Positions 16,264-27,100 of a DNA stretch of 64,000 nt are shown here, piece after piece. The notes below the pieces were generated by a model, which worked only from the letters and a program-made list of their open reading frames with translations, made no database searches and was not told the origin of the DNA. This stretch comes from Rossellomorea sp. BNER (GTDB lineage: Bacteria; Bacillota; Bacilli; Bacillales; Bacillaceae_B). Position 1 is the first letter of the stretch. Each line of letters opens with the position of its first letter. The stretch is from assembly GCA_024213275.1 (NCBI GenBank), contig JANAVG010000002.1, positions 310,001 to 374,000 on the forward strand, written 5' to 3'. Position numbers and translations under genes: made by a program.

Positions 16264-17775
16264 ATGACTGATAACATAAAAGAACTAGAAGATGATTTTT
16301 TAGAATATGTAAAGAAAATGTCTGCTTATAACGAGGCTCTTGGACTGATATTTTGGGATTTGAGAACAGGGGCTCCTAAAAATGGAGTTGAGCAGCGTTC
16401 CGAAGTAATTGGCATGCTTTCATCTGAAGTTTTCCAAATGTCTACATCTAGTGAAATGGCAGCATACATAGCGAAGTTATCCTCACACAAAGATCAATTA
16501 TCTCATACTGTGGTGAAAATTTTAGAAGAATGTCAAAAAAACTATGACCGAAATAAAAAAATCCCTGCTGAGGAATATAAGGAATATGTTGTTCTCCAAT
16601 CAAAGGCTGAAAGTGTGTGGGAGGAAGCGAAGGAAGCTTCAAATTTTGAACTATTCCAACCATACCTAGAGAAGATTGTAGAAATTAACAAAAGATTTAT
16701 TACGTATTGGGGATATGAAGGAAATAAATATAATACATTGCTTGATATTTATGAGCCAGGTGTGACAGTAGAAATATTAGACAGGGTATTTGGTGAGTTG
16801 AGAGATCATATTGTTCCATTGGTACATAAAATTAATGAATCATCTCACAAGCCAATCACCGGATATCTTTTTCAGCATTTCCCAAAAGAAAAACAGAAAC
16901 AATTCAGCTTAACTATTTTAGAGCAAATGGGATACGACTTTAAGTCGGGGAGGCTTGATGAAACCGTTCATCCATTTGCCATTGGGTTGAATCCAGGGGA
17001 TGTACGAGTAACGACAAAATACGATGAGAGCGATTGGAGAACGGCTGTATTCGGAACGATTCACGAGGGTGGCCATGCCCTTTACGAGCAAAACATTTCA
17101 AAAGAGTTAATCGGTACTCCTCTATGTACAGGTACGTCTATGGGTATTCATGAATCACAATCGTTATTCTATGAAAATTTTGTTGGACGGAATTATGCAT
17201 TCTGGGAAAAAAATTATGATTTGTTAAAAACATATTCCGATGGTCAATTTGATCACATTGCACTGGGAGATTTTTATCGAGCCATCAACGAATCAAAACC
17301 ATCTTTAATAAGAATTGAGGCAGATGAATTAACGTATGCTCTCCATATCATCATTCGCTATGAAATTGAAAAAGGTCTATTTAATGGAAAAATTAAGGTT
17401 AAGGATTTACCACAAATTTGGAATGATAAGTATGAAGAATATTTAGGTGTTCGACCAGAAAATGATGCTAAAGGTGTACTTCAGGATGTACATTGGTCAG
17501 GCGGAAGTTTCGGCTACTTCCCTTCCTATGCCTTAGGCTACATGTATGCTGCTCAATTTAAAGTCAAAATGGTAGAGGATCTACCAAACTTTGACGAACT
17601 CTTAAGAGAAGGAAATCTAAAACCTATACAGGAATGGTTAACAAACCATGTTCATCAATGGGGGAAAATGAAAAAGCCCCTTGAAATTCTGAAGGAAGTA
17701 ACAGGTGAAGGACTTAATGCATCTTATCTAATCCACTATTTAACAGAGAAATATGAAGGAGTTTATAAACTCTAA
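16264..17775 (+). CDS. ypwA: M32 family metallocarboxypeptidase YpwA
   Basis: A zinc carboxypeptidase (Taq carboxypeptidase family) that removes C-terminal residues from peptides in the cytoplasm. The active-site HEGGH motif is at residues 267-271; the third ligand lies in the following GIHESQS segment. Other family text is DLRTGAPKNGVEQRSE near the N-terminus and HWSGGSFGYFPSYALGYMYA near residues 410-430. The frame opens at 16234, but the AAGGGGGAA site at 16251-16259 fits the ATG at 16264, giving 503 residues, about the size of B. subtilis YpwA. Confidence 0.94.
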   Translation: MTDNIKELEDDFLEYVKKMSAYNEALGLIFWDLRTGAPKNGVEQRSEVIGMLSSEVFQMSTSSEMAAYIAKLSSHKDQLSHTVVKILEECQKNYDRNKKIPAEEYKEYVVLQSKAESVWEEAKEASNFELFQPYLEKIVEINKRFITYWGYEGNKYNTLLDIYEPGVTVEILDRVFGELRDHIVPLVHKINESSHKPITGYLFQHFPKEKQKQFSLTILEQMGYDFKSGRLDETVHPFAIGLNPGDVRVTTKYDESDWRTAVFGTIHEGGHALYEQNISKELIGTPLCTGTSMGIHESQSLFYENFVGRNYAFWEKNYDLLKTYSDGQFDHIALGDFYRAINESKPSLIRIEADELTYALHIIIRYEIEKGLFNGKIKVKDLPQIWNDKYEEYLGVRPENDAKGVLQDVHWSGGSFGYFPSYALGYMYAAQFKVKMVEDLPNFDELLREGNLKPIQEWLTNHVHQWGKMKKPLEILKEVTGEGLNASYLIHYLTEKYEGVYKL

Positions 17776-17804
17776 ACTAATTTCTAAATGAAATACTGAT
17801 AAGT

Positions 17805-17848
17805 CTGACTCTGACCATCATTATGATGATTTGGAGTCAGTTTTTTTT
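17805..17848 (+). terminator. Terminator after ypwA
   Basis: CTGACTC at 17805-17811 pairs with GAGTCAG at 17834-17840, followed by eight T; the inner ATCAT/ATGAT bases extend the stem. Confidence 0.85.
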
Positions 17849-17927
17849 ATGGCAAAAAGAAGACCATAAACCTCTATATTTGTGATATTTTGTTATCTAC
17901 AACAAATATTTCTATGAACTTAATATA

Positions 17928-17972
17928 AAATACGAACAAATTAGTGAACTTTTTGTTTTGCGTTCGGAAAAA
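17928..17972 (+). promoter_or_regulatory. Paired PurR boxes upstream of xpt-pbuX
   Basis: Two oppositely oriented PurBox cores are visible: CGAAC at 17933-17937 in an A/T context and GTTCGG (reverse CCGAAC) at 17962-17967. This matches the B. subtilis PurR arrangement of inverted CGAA-containing boxes set about two helical turns apart, just ahead of the promoter. It implies repression under purine excess, on top of the riboswitch. Confidence 0.72.
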
Positions 17973-17985
17973 TAACAATTACAAC

Positions 17986-18013
17986 TTGCATTAATGCGAA
18001 ATACTGTTATACT
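17986..18013 (+). promoter_or_regulatory. Sigma-A promoter of xpt-pbuX
   Basis: -35 TTGCAT at 17986-17991 and -10 TATACT at 18008-18013 with a 16-base spacer. Transcription would start about 20 bases before the riboswitch aptamer. Confidence 0.65.
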
Positions 18014-18037
18014 AAAATAAAATTTCATTTGATATCA

Positions 18038-18217
18038 TTCACTCATATAATCGCGAGGATAAGGCTCGCAAGTTTCTACCGAATGACCGCAAATTATTCG
18101 ACTATGGGTGAACAATGTAAGAATATATTCTTATTCTTGATGTTTCTTTTCTTTTAGGAAGCTCAAGTAGCATTGTTCACTCTGTCTTCCCGAGTGTGAT
18201 GTTACTTGAGCTTTTCC
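18038..18217 (+). promoter_or_regulatory. Guanine (purine) riboswitch with terminator/antiterminator
   Basis: The aptamer spans 18038-18112, with the conserved ACTCATATAATCGCG start, the three-way junction GTTTCTACC, and CGACTATGGGTG at the end. The specificity base before TATGGG is C (GAC), which selects guanine or hypoxanthine over adenine. P1 pairs 18038-18046 with 18104-18112. The antiterminator pairs GTGAACAATG (18108-18117) with its exact complement at 18171-18180. The terminator pairs AAGCTCAAGTA (18159-18169) with TACTTGAGCTT (18203-18213). Because the P1 3' strand and antiterminator overlap, guanine binding should favour termination and shut off xpt-pbuX. Confidence 0.96.
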
Positions 18218-18223
18218 TATTAA

Positions 18224-20136
<1,913 letters not shown>

Positions 20137-20212
20137 TGAATGTAATTGAATGACTCATTATTTGTTCAGGTTTAAGCTGATATCGCCTCTCTGTAAATTT
20201 ATAATCCTTACT

Positions 20213-20250
20213 AAAAAAGCTTGGAAATTTCAAATTTTCCAAGCTTTTTT
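20213..20250 (+). terminator. Terminator of xpt-pbuX operon
   Basis: AAAAAAGCTTGGAAA pairs with TTTCCAAGCTTTTTT around a short A/T loop; symmetric, so it could act in both directions. Confidence 0.88.
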
Positions 20251-20328
20251 TGCCAATTATTTTCTCAGCAGAGAAGGACATTTTTATTCTGTGTAGAACA
20301 AAGTGGATAAAGCGAAAGGAGTGTAAGC

Positions 20329-20562
20329 ATGAACGAATTAAAAATAGATGAATCCTTGTTACAGATAGAAAGAGAACCGGGAGTAGCAAATCATAAAGGC
20401 TGTAAATAGAACAGGGAAGTGAAAATCGCTCAAAACACTAATCAATATTACGGAATTGCTATCGAACGTGACTTAGATGTTAAAACTCCTTGGATTGAAT
20501 TAGAAAGTGGCAATCCTCTTGAAGAAATGAAAAAAATCTGTAAAGAAAAAATGGAACGATAA
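20329..20562 (+). pseudogene. Small gene interrupted by one in-frame amber codon
   Basis: An ATG at 20329 behind a GAAAGGAGTG site opens 26 codons (MNELKIDESLLQIEREPG and on) to TAG at 20407-20409. The same frame then stays open for 50 more codons to TAA at 20560-20562, reading VKIAQNTNQYYGIAIERDL and on. A GTG at 20419 could restart translation, with AGGGAAG just before it. Continuous coding character across the TAG suggests a single small protein of about 77 residues with a point mutation, or two tiny coupled genes. Family not recognised. Confidence 0.45.
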
Positions 20563-20691
20563 TAGGAATCGGGTTTATCATTTACCTGAATTAATCAAGA
20601 AAATACGCACCTTCGCCCTTAAGTGCTTTCACCATCTGAATTCAATTTCATAGAATAGCATATAGGAACTATTCTTGGGAGATGAAAACAA

Positions 20692-20829
20692 TTGGAAAGA
20701 TATTATTGTGAAAAATGTCAAAGGTTATTTGAAATAGCATGTATGTGTGATGGGTGTCATTTACCAGTTGAACAGAAAATAGTGTTCCATAAGCATTTTC
20801 ACACAAAGGTTAAAAAGGAAGAGGGATGA
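20692..20829 (+). CDS. Small cysteine/histidine-rich protein, possible zinc-binding
   Basis: A 45-residue product from a TTG start, eight bases after GGGAGAT. It contains CEKC at residues 6-9 and CMCDGCH at 17-23, followed by a His-rich stretch (VFHKHFHTKV), so a zinc ribbon or knuckle is likely. It is short and follows a decayed gene in the pbuX-SDR gap, but the cysteine spacing argues against chance. Function unknown. Confidence 0.5.
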   Translation: MERYYCEKCQRLFEIACMCDGCHLPVEQKIVFHKHFHTKVKKEEG

Positions 20830-20878
20830 ACCACACTATATGGTAGAATGATAGAAAAGCTATGAAGGAGAGATTGCT

Positions 20879-21649
20879 TTGTATTTACCATCTTTTTCAC
20901 TTGAAAATAAAGTGGTCATTGTAACGGGTGCTGGCAGGGGAATTGGTAGAGCCATAGCAATTGGAATGGCAGAAGCCGGAGCAGATGTAGCTCTTTTGGC
21001 AAGAACAAAAGAGGACCTGGAGGAAACGGCTAGCCATATACATAATATAGGTAAAAAAGCGTATGTACTTCCAACAGATGTGACTTCACGGATGGATATA
21101 ACCAAAACAGTAAAAGAAGTATTTGAAACCTGTGGGAAAATTGATATTTTAGTCAATAATGCAGGGATGAATATACGTTCTCATGCTCTAGAAGTTACGG
21201 ATGATGAATGGCAAAAAATAATGGATACTAATTTAAAGTCTGCCTTTATGATCAGTCAGGAAGTAGGGAAACATTTTAAAGAACAGGAATGCGGAAAAAT
21301 TATTACCATTGCCTCTGTCGCAGGGCATGTAGCGTTAAGAACTGGTGTCGTATATGCCGCCACCAAAGCTGCACTGATTCAAATGACGAAAGTTTTAGCA
21401 CTTGAATGGGGGAAATACAATATAAATGTTAACAGTATTGGTCCTTGGTATTTCCGAACCCCACTTACCGAACATCTATTAAAGGACGAAGACTATGTGA
21501 ATGACATTTTAACTGTTACACCTTTAAAGAGAATCGGTGAATTACCGGAGCTCGTAGGACCTGCAGTGTTTCTAGCTTCAGATGCCGGCAATTATGTTAG
21601 TGGCCAAACTCTTTTTGTAGATGGCGGTATGACGATACAAGGATTTTAA
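20879..21649 (+). CDS. SDR-family NAD(P)-dependent oxidoreductase
   Basis: A classical short-chain dehydrogenase/reductase of 256 residues. The cofactor motif TGAGRGIG is at residues 16-23, NNAG at 93-96, and the catalytic set is Ser146, Tyr159 and Lys163 (YAATK). The C-terminus carries the usual GPAVFLASDAGNYVSGQTL and VDGG text. It resembles gluconate 5-dehydrogenase and 3-oxoacyl-ACP reductase members equally; the substrate cannot be told. The start is a TTG after a GAAGGAGAG site. It is a single-gene unit ended by a terminator. Confidence 0.9.
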   Translation: MYLPSFSLENKVVIVTGAGRGIGRAIAIGMAEAGADVALLARTKEDLEETASHIHNIGKKAYVLPTDVTSRMDITKTVKEVFETCGKIDILVNNAGMNIRSHALEVTDDEWQKIMDTNLKSAFMISQEVGKHFKEQECGKIITIASVAGHVALRTGVVYAATKAALIQMTKVLALEWGKYNINVNSIGPWYFRTPLTEHLLKDEDYVNDILTVTPLKRIGELPELVGPAVFLASDAGNYVSGQTLFVDGGMTIQGF

Positions 21650-21697
21650 GGATTGTTAGGTTTTTTGAAAAATTTGATCCCAATTCATATTATAAGG

Positions 21698-21737
21698 GTA
21701 ATCGAAATCACATTGATTTTGATTACTTTTTTTTTTT
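21698..21737 (+). terminator. Terminator after SDR gene
   Basis: GTAATCGAAATCA pairs with TGATTTTGATTAC (one wobble), followed by a T run of about ten. The 210 bases between here and bcsA show no further clear feature. Confidence 0.85.
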
Positions 21738-21951
21738 AGGATGAAATTATTCATACGCGAGAATCAGTCAAAAATATCGGAGTTTAGACGGAAGTAAGGA
21801 CGGAATATTTGAAGTATAGTTTTTAAGTCTTTGATTAGTGGTAAGAAACTATAAGGAAATTAAATGATATTCACTCTAAATCAATAAAAGTTTGTGCATG
21901 ATTACTCTTCATTTGGAAAACATATCCTTATACACGCTTAAGGAGAGATGT

Positions 21952-23028
21952 ATGATGCCTAAAATCATTGCTGTTGAAACTACCTTACCTCCTTATCGAA
22001 TTTCCCAAGATCAGGCGGCACAGTTTGCCAAAAATTTATTCTCTAGTAGCTATCGAGACATCAATCGATTATTGAAGGTATTTCAAAATGGAGATATAGA
22101 ATCAAGGTACTTTGTGAAAGATTTAGAATGGTTTTCCCGTTCACATACATTTGAAGAGAAAAATGATGCTTTTATAGAAAACGCAGTGAGTTTAGGGTCA
22201 AAAGCAGTTCAAGCTTGTATAGAATCTCAGGATAAACTGAACTATGACAACATCGACGTTATCATTACGATCTGTACAACAGGATTGGCAACTCCGAGTA
22301 TTGAGGCAAGAATCATGAATCAACTTCCTTTTTCCGAAAATGTAAAAAGAATACCCATTTGGGGTTTAGGTTGTGCTGGAGGAGCCAGTGGATTATCAAG
22401 AGCTTATGAATATTGCTTAGCGTATCCACATGCGAATGTAATAGTCCTTTCCATTGAACTATGTTCGTTAACTTTTCAACATGGTGATCATTCAAAGAGT
22501 AACTTAGTCGGGACTTCTTTATTTGCTGACGGTATTGCTTGTGCATTGATTTGCGGGGACGAAAGCAATGTTGCAGATTCAAATCATCGTGCTTATCCTT
22601 CGATTGTAAATACCCAATCAACCCTTATGAAGGATTCACTAGATGTAATGGGATGGGACATAAAGAATGATGGTCTTTATGTAGTATTTTCTAAGGATAT
22701 TCCTTCTATTGTAAAAAAATGGTTAGGTCCAAATGTGTCAGGATTCCTTGAACAAAACAGTTTACAAACATCCGATATCAACCATTTTGTTGCTCATCCA
22801 GGTGGAAAGAAAGTTCTCGAGGCATATCAGGAAGCACTTGATTTCACACAAGATATGACAGAGATTTCGTTAAGAGTGTTAAAAAAATATGGAAACATGT
22901 CTTCTGCAACCATACTTTATGTGTTAAAAGAATTTTTGGGAAAAGAAATTGCTAGCGGCCAGTATGGATTAGCAACAGCACTCGGGCCGGGATTCAGTTC
23001 AGAATTGGTACTATTGAGGTGGGAATAA
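21952..23028 (+). CDS. bcsA: Type III polyketide synthase (alkylpyrone synthase BcsA/BpsA)
   Basis: A chalcone-synthase-like enzyme. In B. subtilis, BpsA (BcsA) condenses long-chain acyl-CoA with malonyl-CoA to alkylpyrones. The nucleophile is Cys141 in WGLGCAGGASG; the catalytic His is in HFVAHPGGKK and the Asn in YGNMSSATI. The frame extends back to 21892, but the AAGGAGAG site at 21940-21947 fits the ATG pair at 21952/21955, giving 358 residues, close to the B. subtilis protein. It overlaps ypbQ, its methyltransferase partner, so the two form an operon. Confidence 0.93.
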   Translation: MMPKIIAVETTLPPYRISQDQAAQFAKNLFSSSYRDINRLLKVFQNGDIESRYFVKDLEWFSRSHTFEEKNDAFIENAVSLGSKAVQACIESQDKLNYDNIDVIITICTTGLATPSIEARIMNQLPFSENVKRIPIWGLGCAGGASGLSRAYEYCLAYPHANVIVLSIELCSLTFQHGDHSKSNLVGTSLFADGIACALICGDESNVADSNHRAYPSIVNTQSTLMKDSLDVMGWDIKNDGLYVVFSKDIPSIVKKWLGPNVSGFLEQNSLQTSDINHFVAHPGGKKVLEAYQEALDFTQDMTEISLRVLKKYGNMSSATILYVLKEFLGKEIASGQYGLATALGPGFSSELVLLRWE

Positions 23029-23591
23029 TGTTTTTTTATATATTTTTTTTTATTGTTGCTACTCAAAGACTTGTTGAGGTACTCATTGCTAAAAAGAACG
23101 AAATATGGATGAAGAGTAAGGGTGCGAAAGAATATGGACAGAGGCATTACCAGCTAATGGTTGCCATTCATTTTTTCTTCTTTGTATCTTTAATAGTGGA
23201 AAGCGTGTTAGGGAGGTTTGTATTAAATTCTTATTGGCCGTTATTAGTAGCTGTATTTTTTATCGCACAAGTATGCAGGATATGGGTCATCATGTCGTTA
23301 GGACGGTACTGGAACACGAAGATCATTGTTTTGAAAGATGCTGAGGTAGTAGCAAAAGGACCTTATAAGTTCATAAAACATCCGAACTATTTAATCGTAA
23401 CGATTGAATTATTGATCATTCCCCTAATATTTAATGCTTACTGGACCCTATTCGTCTTTGGAATTCTCAATCAACTTATCTTAGCGATCCGAATTCCCTT
23501 AGAAGAAGAGGTGTTAATGCAACAAACAAACTATGAAGGTAAATTAAATTCAAAGAGGAGGTTTATCCCATTATTAAAGAAAAGTCGATAA
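23028..23591 (+). CDS. ypbQ: Isoprenylcysteine carboxyl methyltransferase-like protein YpbQ (BpsB)
   Basis: A membrane methyltransferase of the ICMT family. In B. subtilis, BpsB (YpbQ) O-methylates the alkylpyrones made by BcsA. The 187-residue product has membrane helices at about residues 2-20, 42-60, 65-85 and 125-150, and the signature GPYKFIKHPNYLIVTIELL in the third quarter, which binds S-adenosylmethionine. The frame opens at GTG 23019, but GAGGTGGG fits the ATG at 23028, whose first base is the last base of the bcsA stop. Coupled expression with bcsA is expected. Confidence 0.92.
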   Translation: MFFYIFFFIVATQRLVEVLIAKKNEIWMKSKGAKEYGQRHYQLMVAIHFFFFVSLIVESVLGRFVLNSYWPLLVAVFFIAQVCRIWVIMSLGRYWNTKIIVLKDAEVVAKGPYKFIKHPNYLIVTIELLIIPLIFNAYWTLFVFGILNQLILAIRIPLEEEVLMQQTNYEGKLNSKRRFIPLLKKSR

Positions 23592-23613
23592 CAACAGAAA
23601 AGTGAAAAAGTTA

Positions 23614-23642
23614 TTGAAAATGATTATCGTTTTTGATAGGAT
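23614..23642 (+). promoter_or_regulatory. Promoter overlapped by a putative Fur box
   Basis: -35 TTGAAA (23614-23619), 17-base spacer, -10 TAGGAT (23637-23642). A 15-base match to the Fur 7-1-7 box lies on top of it at 23615-23629: TGAAAATGATTATCG agrees with TGATAATNATTATCA at all but two positions. The next gene is the small membrane protein at 23699. Iron control is therefore a reasonable prediction. Confidence 0.5.
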
Positions 23643-23698
23643 GTAATTGAAGATGAAAATCTTTCTCAAGACGAGCACATAAAGGGATGGTGTTCCAA

Positions 23699-23866
23699 AT
23701 GATGATCGCTATGTTAATTTTATTCACATTTGTGATTTATGGAATTATGACTAAATATGTTTTAGGCAATGTCTTTAAAACGAGAAAACAATCTGTTATG
23801 AATGAAAGTGTAACAAACACCTCAAAAACAACCGAGCTACTAAATCCACTACATACAACCAGATAA
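23699..23866 (+). CDS. Small single-helix membrane protein
   Basis: A 55-residue protein with one membrane helix at about residues 2-19 (MIAMLILFTFVIYGIMTK), then a basic segment (KTRKQ) and a polar Thr/Asn-rich tail. An AAGGGATGG site precedes two adjacent ATG codons; the first is used here. It has its own promoter with a likely Fur box and its own terminator, so it is a real monocistronic unit. Family not recognised. Confidence 0.62.
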   Translation: MMIAMLILFTFVIYGIMTKYVLGNVFKTRKQSVMNESVTNTSKTTELLNPLHTTR

Positions 23867-23882
23867 TAATATAAAAAACTGT

Positions 23883-23908
23883 AGAAGCAGCCTTTGGCTG
23901 CTTCTTTT
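23883..23908 (+). terminator. Terminator after small membrane protein
   Basis: GAAGCAGCC at 23884-23892, loop TTT, GGCTGCTTC at 23896-23904, then TTTT. Perfect 9-bp stem. Confidence 0.85.
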
Positions 23909-23925
23909 GCATTGTTAAATTGTAA

Positions 23926-24000
23926 TGTACCTGGTACAAAAGGACGGAAATGTGCCAGGTACAAAAAGGTGGAATTGTACCAGGTACAAAAGGGCGGTCA
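23926..24000. repeat. Three tandem 25-bp units with GTACCWGGTAC palindrome
   Basis: Units at 23926-23950, 23951-23975 and 23976-24000 share TGTACCTGGTACAAAAGGACGG with a few changes (the second has TGTGCCAGGTAC). Each contains a 10- to 11-base palindrome followed by AAAAGG. The exact 25-base period puts the palindromes on nearly alternating helix faces. It lies between the terminator at 23908 and the dynA promoter. Confidence 0.85.
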
Positions 24001-24082
24001 GTATGTAAATCATTTTGACTTCAACATCTACTAACCCAATGACCAACTAACCTCTCCATCAAATTGACAAAAATAATCAACA

Positions 24083-24110
24083 TTGACTCAAAACAGTGAT
24101 ATTCTATAGG
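24083..24110 (+). promoter_or_regulatory. Probable sigma-A promoter of dynA
   Basis: TTGACT at 24083-24088, 16-base spacer, TATAGG at 24105-24110, about 65 bases ahead of the dynA ATG. The 308-base gap before dynA otherwise holds the terminator and tandem repeats. Confidence 0.42.
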
Positions 24111-24174
24111 TATGGGAATACTGAGGAGTATTCGATAAAATATAAGCGTTATCATCTGAGAAGGAGTAATCTTT

Positions 24175-27100
24175 ATGAGTACAAAACATGTGACGAAAAG
24201 AATAGAAACAAATGAGCAAGCTTTACATACATTGGCTTCTTTAAATAAAGAATTTTTAAAAAAGGGAGATATCGAACGGGTTAAAAAATCTGAAATCCTT
24301 GCAAAAAAAATGTGGAAGAACGAGTTTATTGTAGCATTTTGTGGCCACTTTTCAGCTGGAAAATCAACAATGATTAATTCACTCATTGGCGAAAATGTAT
24401 TACCATCAAGTCCCATCCCCACTAGTGCAAATACAGTGAAGGTCCATCGTTCTTCAAATGACTTTACTAAAGTGTTTTACCATGATAAACCCCCTGTTCT
24501 ATTTCCTGAGAATTACGATTTCGAAATCGTAAAGGATTTTTGTAAAGACGGTCAAAATGTACAATCGATTGAGATTGGTCACAAAGATTCTGCCCTTCCT
24601 GAAGGGGTTACGGTCATGGATACCCCAGGGGTGGACAGTACAGATGAGGCACATAAAATTTCTACAGAATCTGCATTACATGTTGCGGATATCGTGTTTT
24701 ATGTCATGGATTATAACCATGTACAGTCTCAATTGAATTTTCAATATACCAAAGAGCTATTACGCCATGGTGTGAAGCTTTATCTAATCGTTAATCAGGT
24801 AGATAAGCATAATGAAGAAGAACTCTTATTTGAGTCATTTAAAAAATCGGTGAAAGAATCATTCGAAAGCTGGAATGTTAGTCCTGAAGGAATTTATTAT
24901 ACAACATTAAAAAAAGAAGACGACCCCCATAATCAACTAAAAGAAGTGAAAAGTTTGATTTCAGGGAGCTTGGATAATAAAAAGGAAATGATTCTGAATA
25001 CTTATCAATCTGGTATTGACCAATTACTCACACAGCACGAAAAATGGTTAGAGCAAGAACTGGATGGAATTCGATCAGAGGCATCATCCATTATTGATAA
25101 TCAGGATTGGGAAAATAAAGATGAACTTATTCAGCAAGAGATCTCTTTAAAAAAAGAAATTGAACAACACAAACCGGACCGTTATTTAATCGGATTTAAA
25201 AATGAAGTTGAAAAGGTCTTAAAAAACGCATATCTTATGCCATTTGAAACGAGAGAGCTTGCAAAAGCGTATTTGGAGTCTCAAGAAAGGAATTTTAAAG
25301 TCGGTCTGTTTTTTTCAAAAAAGAAAACGGAGGAAGAACAAGAATTAAGGTTCCATTCATTTATGAAACAATTGCACGAAGGTGTAACATCACAGTTAGA
25401 GTGGCACTTGAAAAGCAAAGGGAATGAATATATTAAAAAATCTGGTGTAGACGATTCTGATGTATTACAAAATTTAGAGAATATTAAGATTCGATTGGAT
25501 GAAAAAGTCATTCATAAGCCAATGAAACAAGGAGCCAGTGTAACAGGTGAATATGTTCTCAACTATTGTGATGAGTTAGCCTCAAATTTGAAGAGGATGG
25601 CTAAAGTACAGATGGATTCATGGATCGAGAAATGGATGGAGGCTTTAAGATTACAGAGTAATGAAGAATCTCAGGAGTTAGAAGAAAAGTATGAGATCAT
25701 TAAACCAAAAGTGGACTGGTTTAATAAGCTCAATTCATTAGAAAGAGAGCAGCAAGACCATCTTCTTTCTTTGTATCAAAAAGTAAACGCAGATCGTAAA
25801 GATGATGAAGAAATTATTAAACAATGGCAAAAAGAATGGAATCAGGAAGCGAATAATGTATCGATTTTTTCTGGAGAAATGAAGAAACAAGAAAAAGAAC
25901 TGGATATCGAATATGTTACCGAACAGGAGCGAACCTACGATACGAATACACAAAAAATAGATGATATGGTGAAAAAATTGAACCAAATGTCATCAAAGTT
26001 TAGGGAGATTCGGGGTTTTTCCCAACTGGCAAACCAGTTACAGTTAAAAGCAGAAAGGCTAGGTAATCAGGAGTTTACGATTGCATTATTTGGGGCATTC
26101 AGTGCAGGGAAGTCATCATTTGCTAATGCTTTATTAGGTGAGAAGGTGTTACCTGTTAGTCCCAACCCAACTACTGCTGCTATAAATCGAATTCGACCAA
26201 CAAAAGGGAATAAGGATCATGGTAGTGCAGAGGTTCATCTAAAGTCAGAGGAACAAATGATAGATGACTTAAAAAATTCATTAAAGCTTTTTGGCCATTC
26301 ATGTAAAACAATGCAAGAAGCGTACAAGATTATCCCAACTGTTCTATCTCTAGGTGATGGTGAAGGAAAAGAAAAAGTTCATTTATCTTTCCTACAAGCT
26401 TTTTACAAAGGGTATGAACGGTTTCATTCACAGCTGGGTCAAACATTATCGACGGATCTTACGGATTTTAAAGAGTTTGTCGCGAACGAAACACAATCAT
26501 GTTTCGTAGAATCTATTGATTTGTACTATGATTGTGAAATTACCCGTAAAGGGATTACGCTAGTTGACACACCGGGAGCAGATTCTATTAATGCAAGACA
26601 TACAGGAGTATCATTTGAATATATAAGGAATTCAGATGCGATTTTATTTGTGACGTATTATAATCATGCATTTGCTAAAGCAGATAGAGAATTTCTCATT
26701 CAGCTTGGTAGGGTCAAAGATTCCTTTGAGCTTGATAAAATGTTTTTTATCATCAATGCCATTGATTTAGCAGAAGATGAAGGAGAATACCAAGAGGTCA
26801 AGAATTATGTTCATGAGCAGCTAACACAATATGGAATAAGATTCCCAAAATTATTTGGTGTTTCATCCCTTCTTGCTATCAAGCAATCATCAGGGTTGCA
26901 GGAGGATCAATCAGGTATTGAAAAGTTCAAAAAAGAGTTTCATGCATTCCTTCAAAATGATCTTACATCTATGGCAATAGAGTCTGCACAATCTCAATGG
27001 GAAAAAGGATTAAAAAGGCTAAAGAACTTAATTGAAGTTTCTTCCGAAGATGAATTTACAAGACAAAAGAAAAAAGAAGCCTTAAAAGATGCTCAATCAA

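Noticed and set aside
23926-24000. Possible CRISPR array from regularly spaced repeats
   Set aside because: The units are contiguous with no spacers, palindromic throughout, only three in number, and there are no cas genes.
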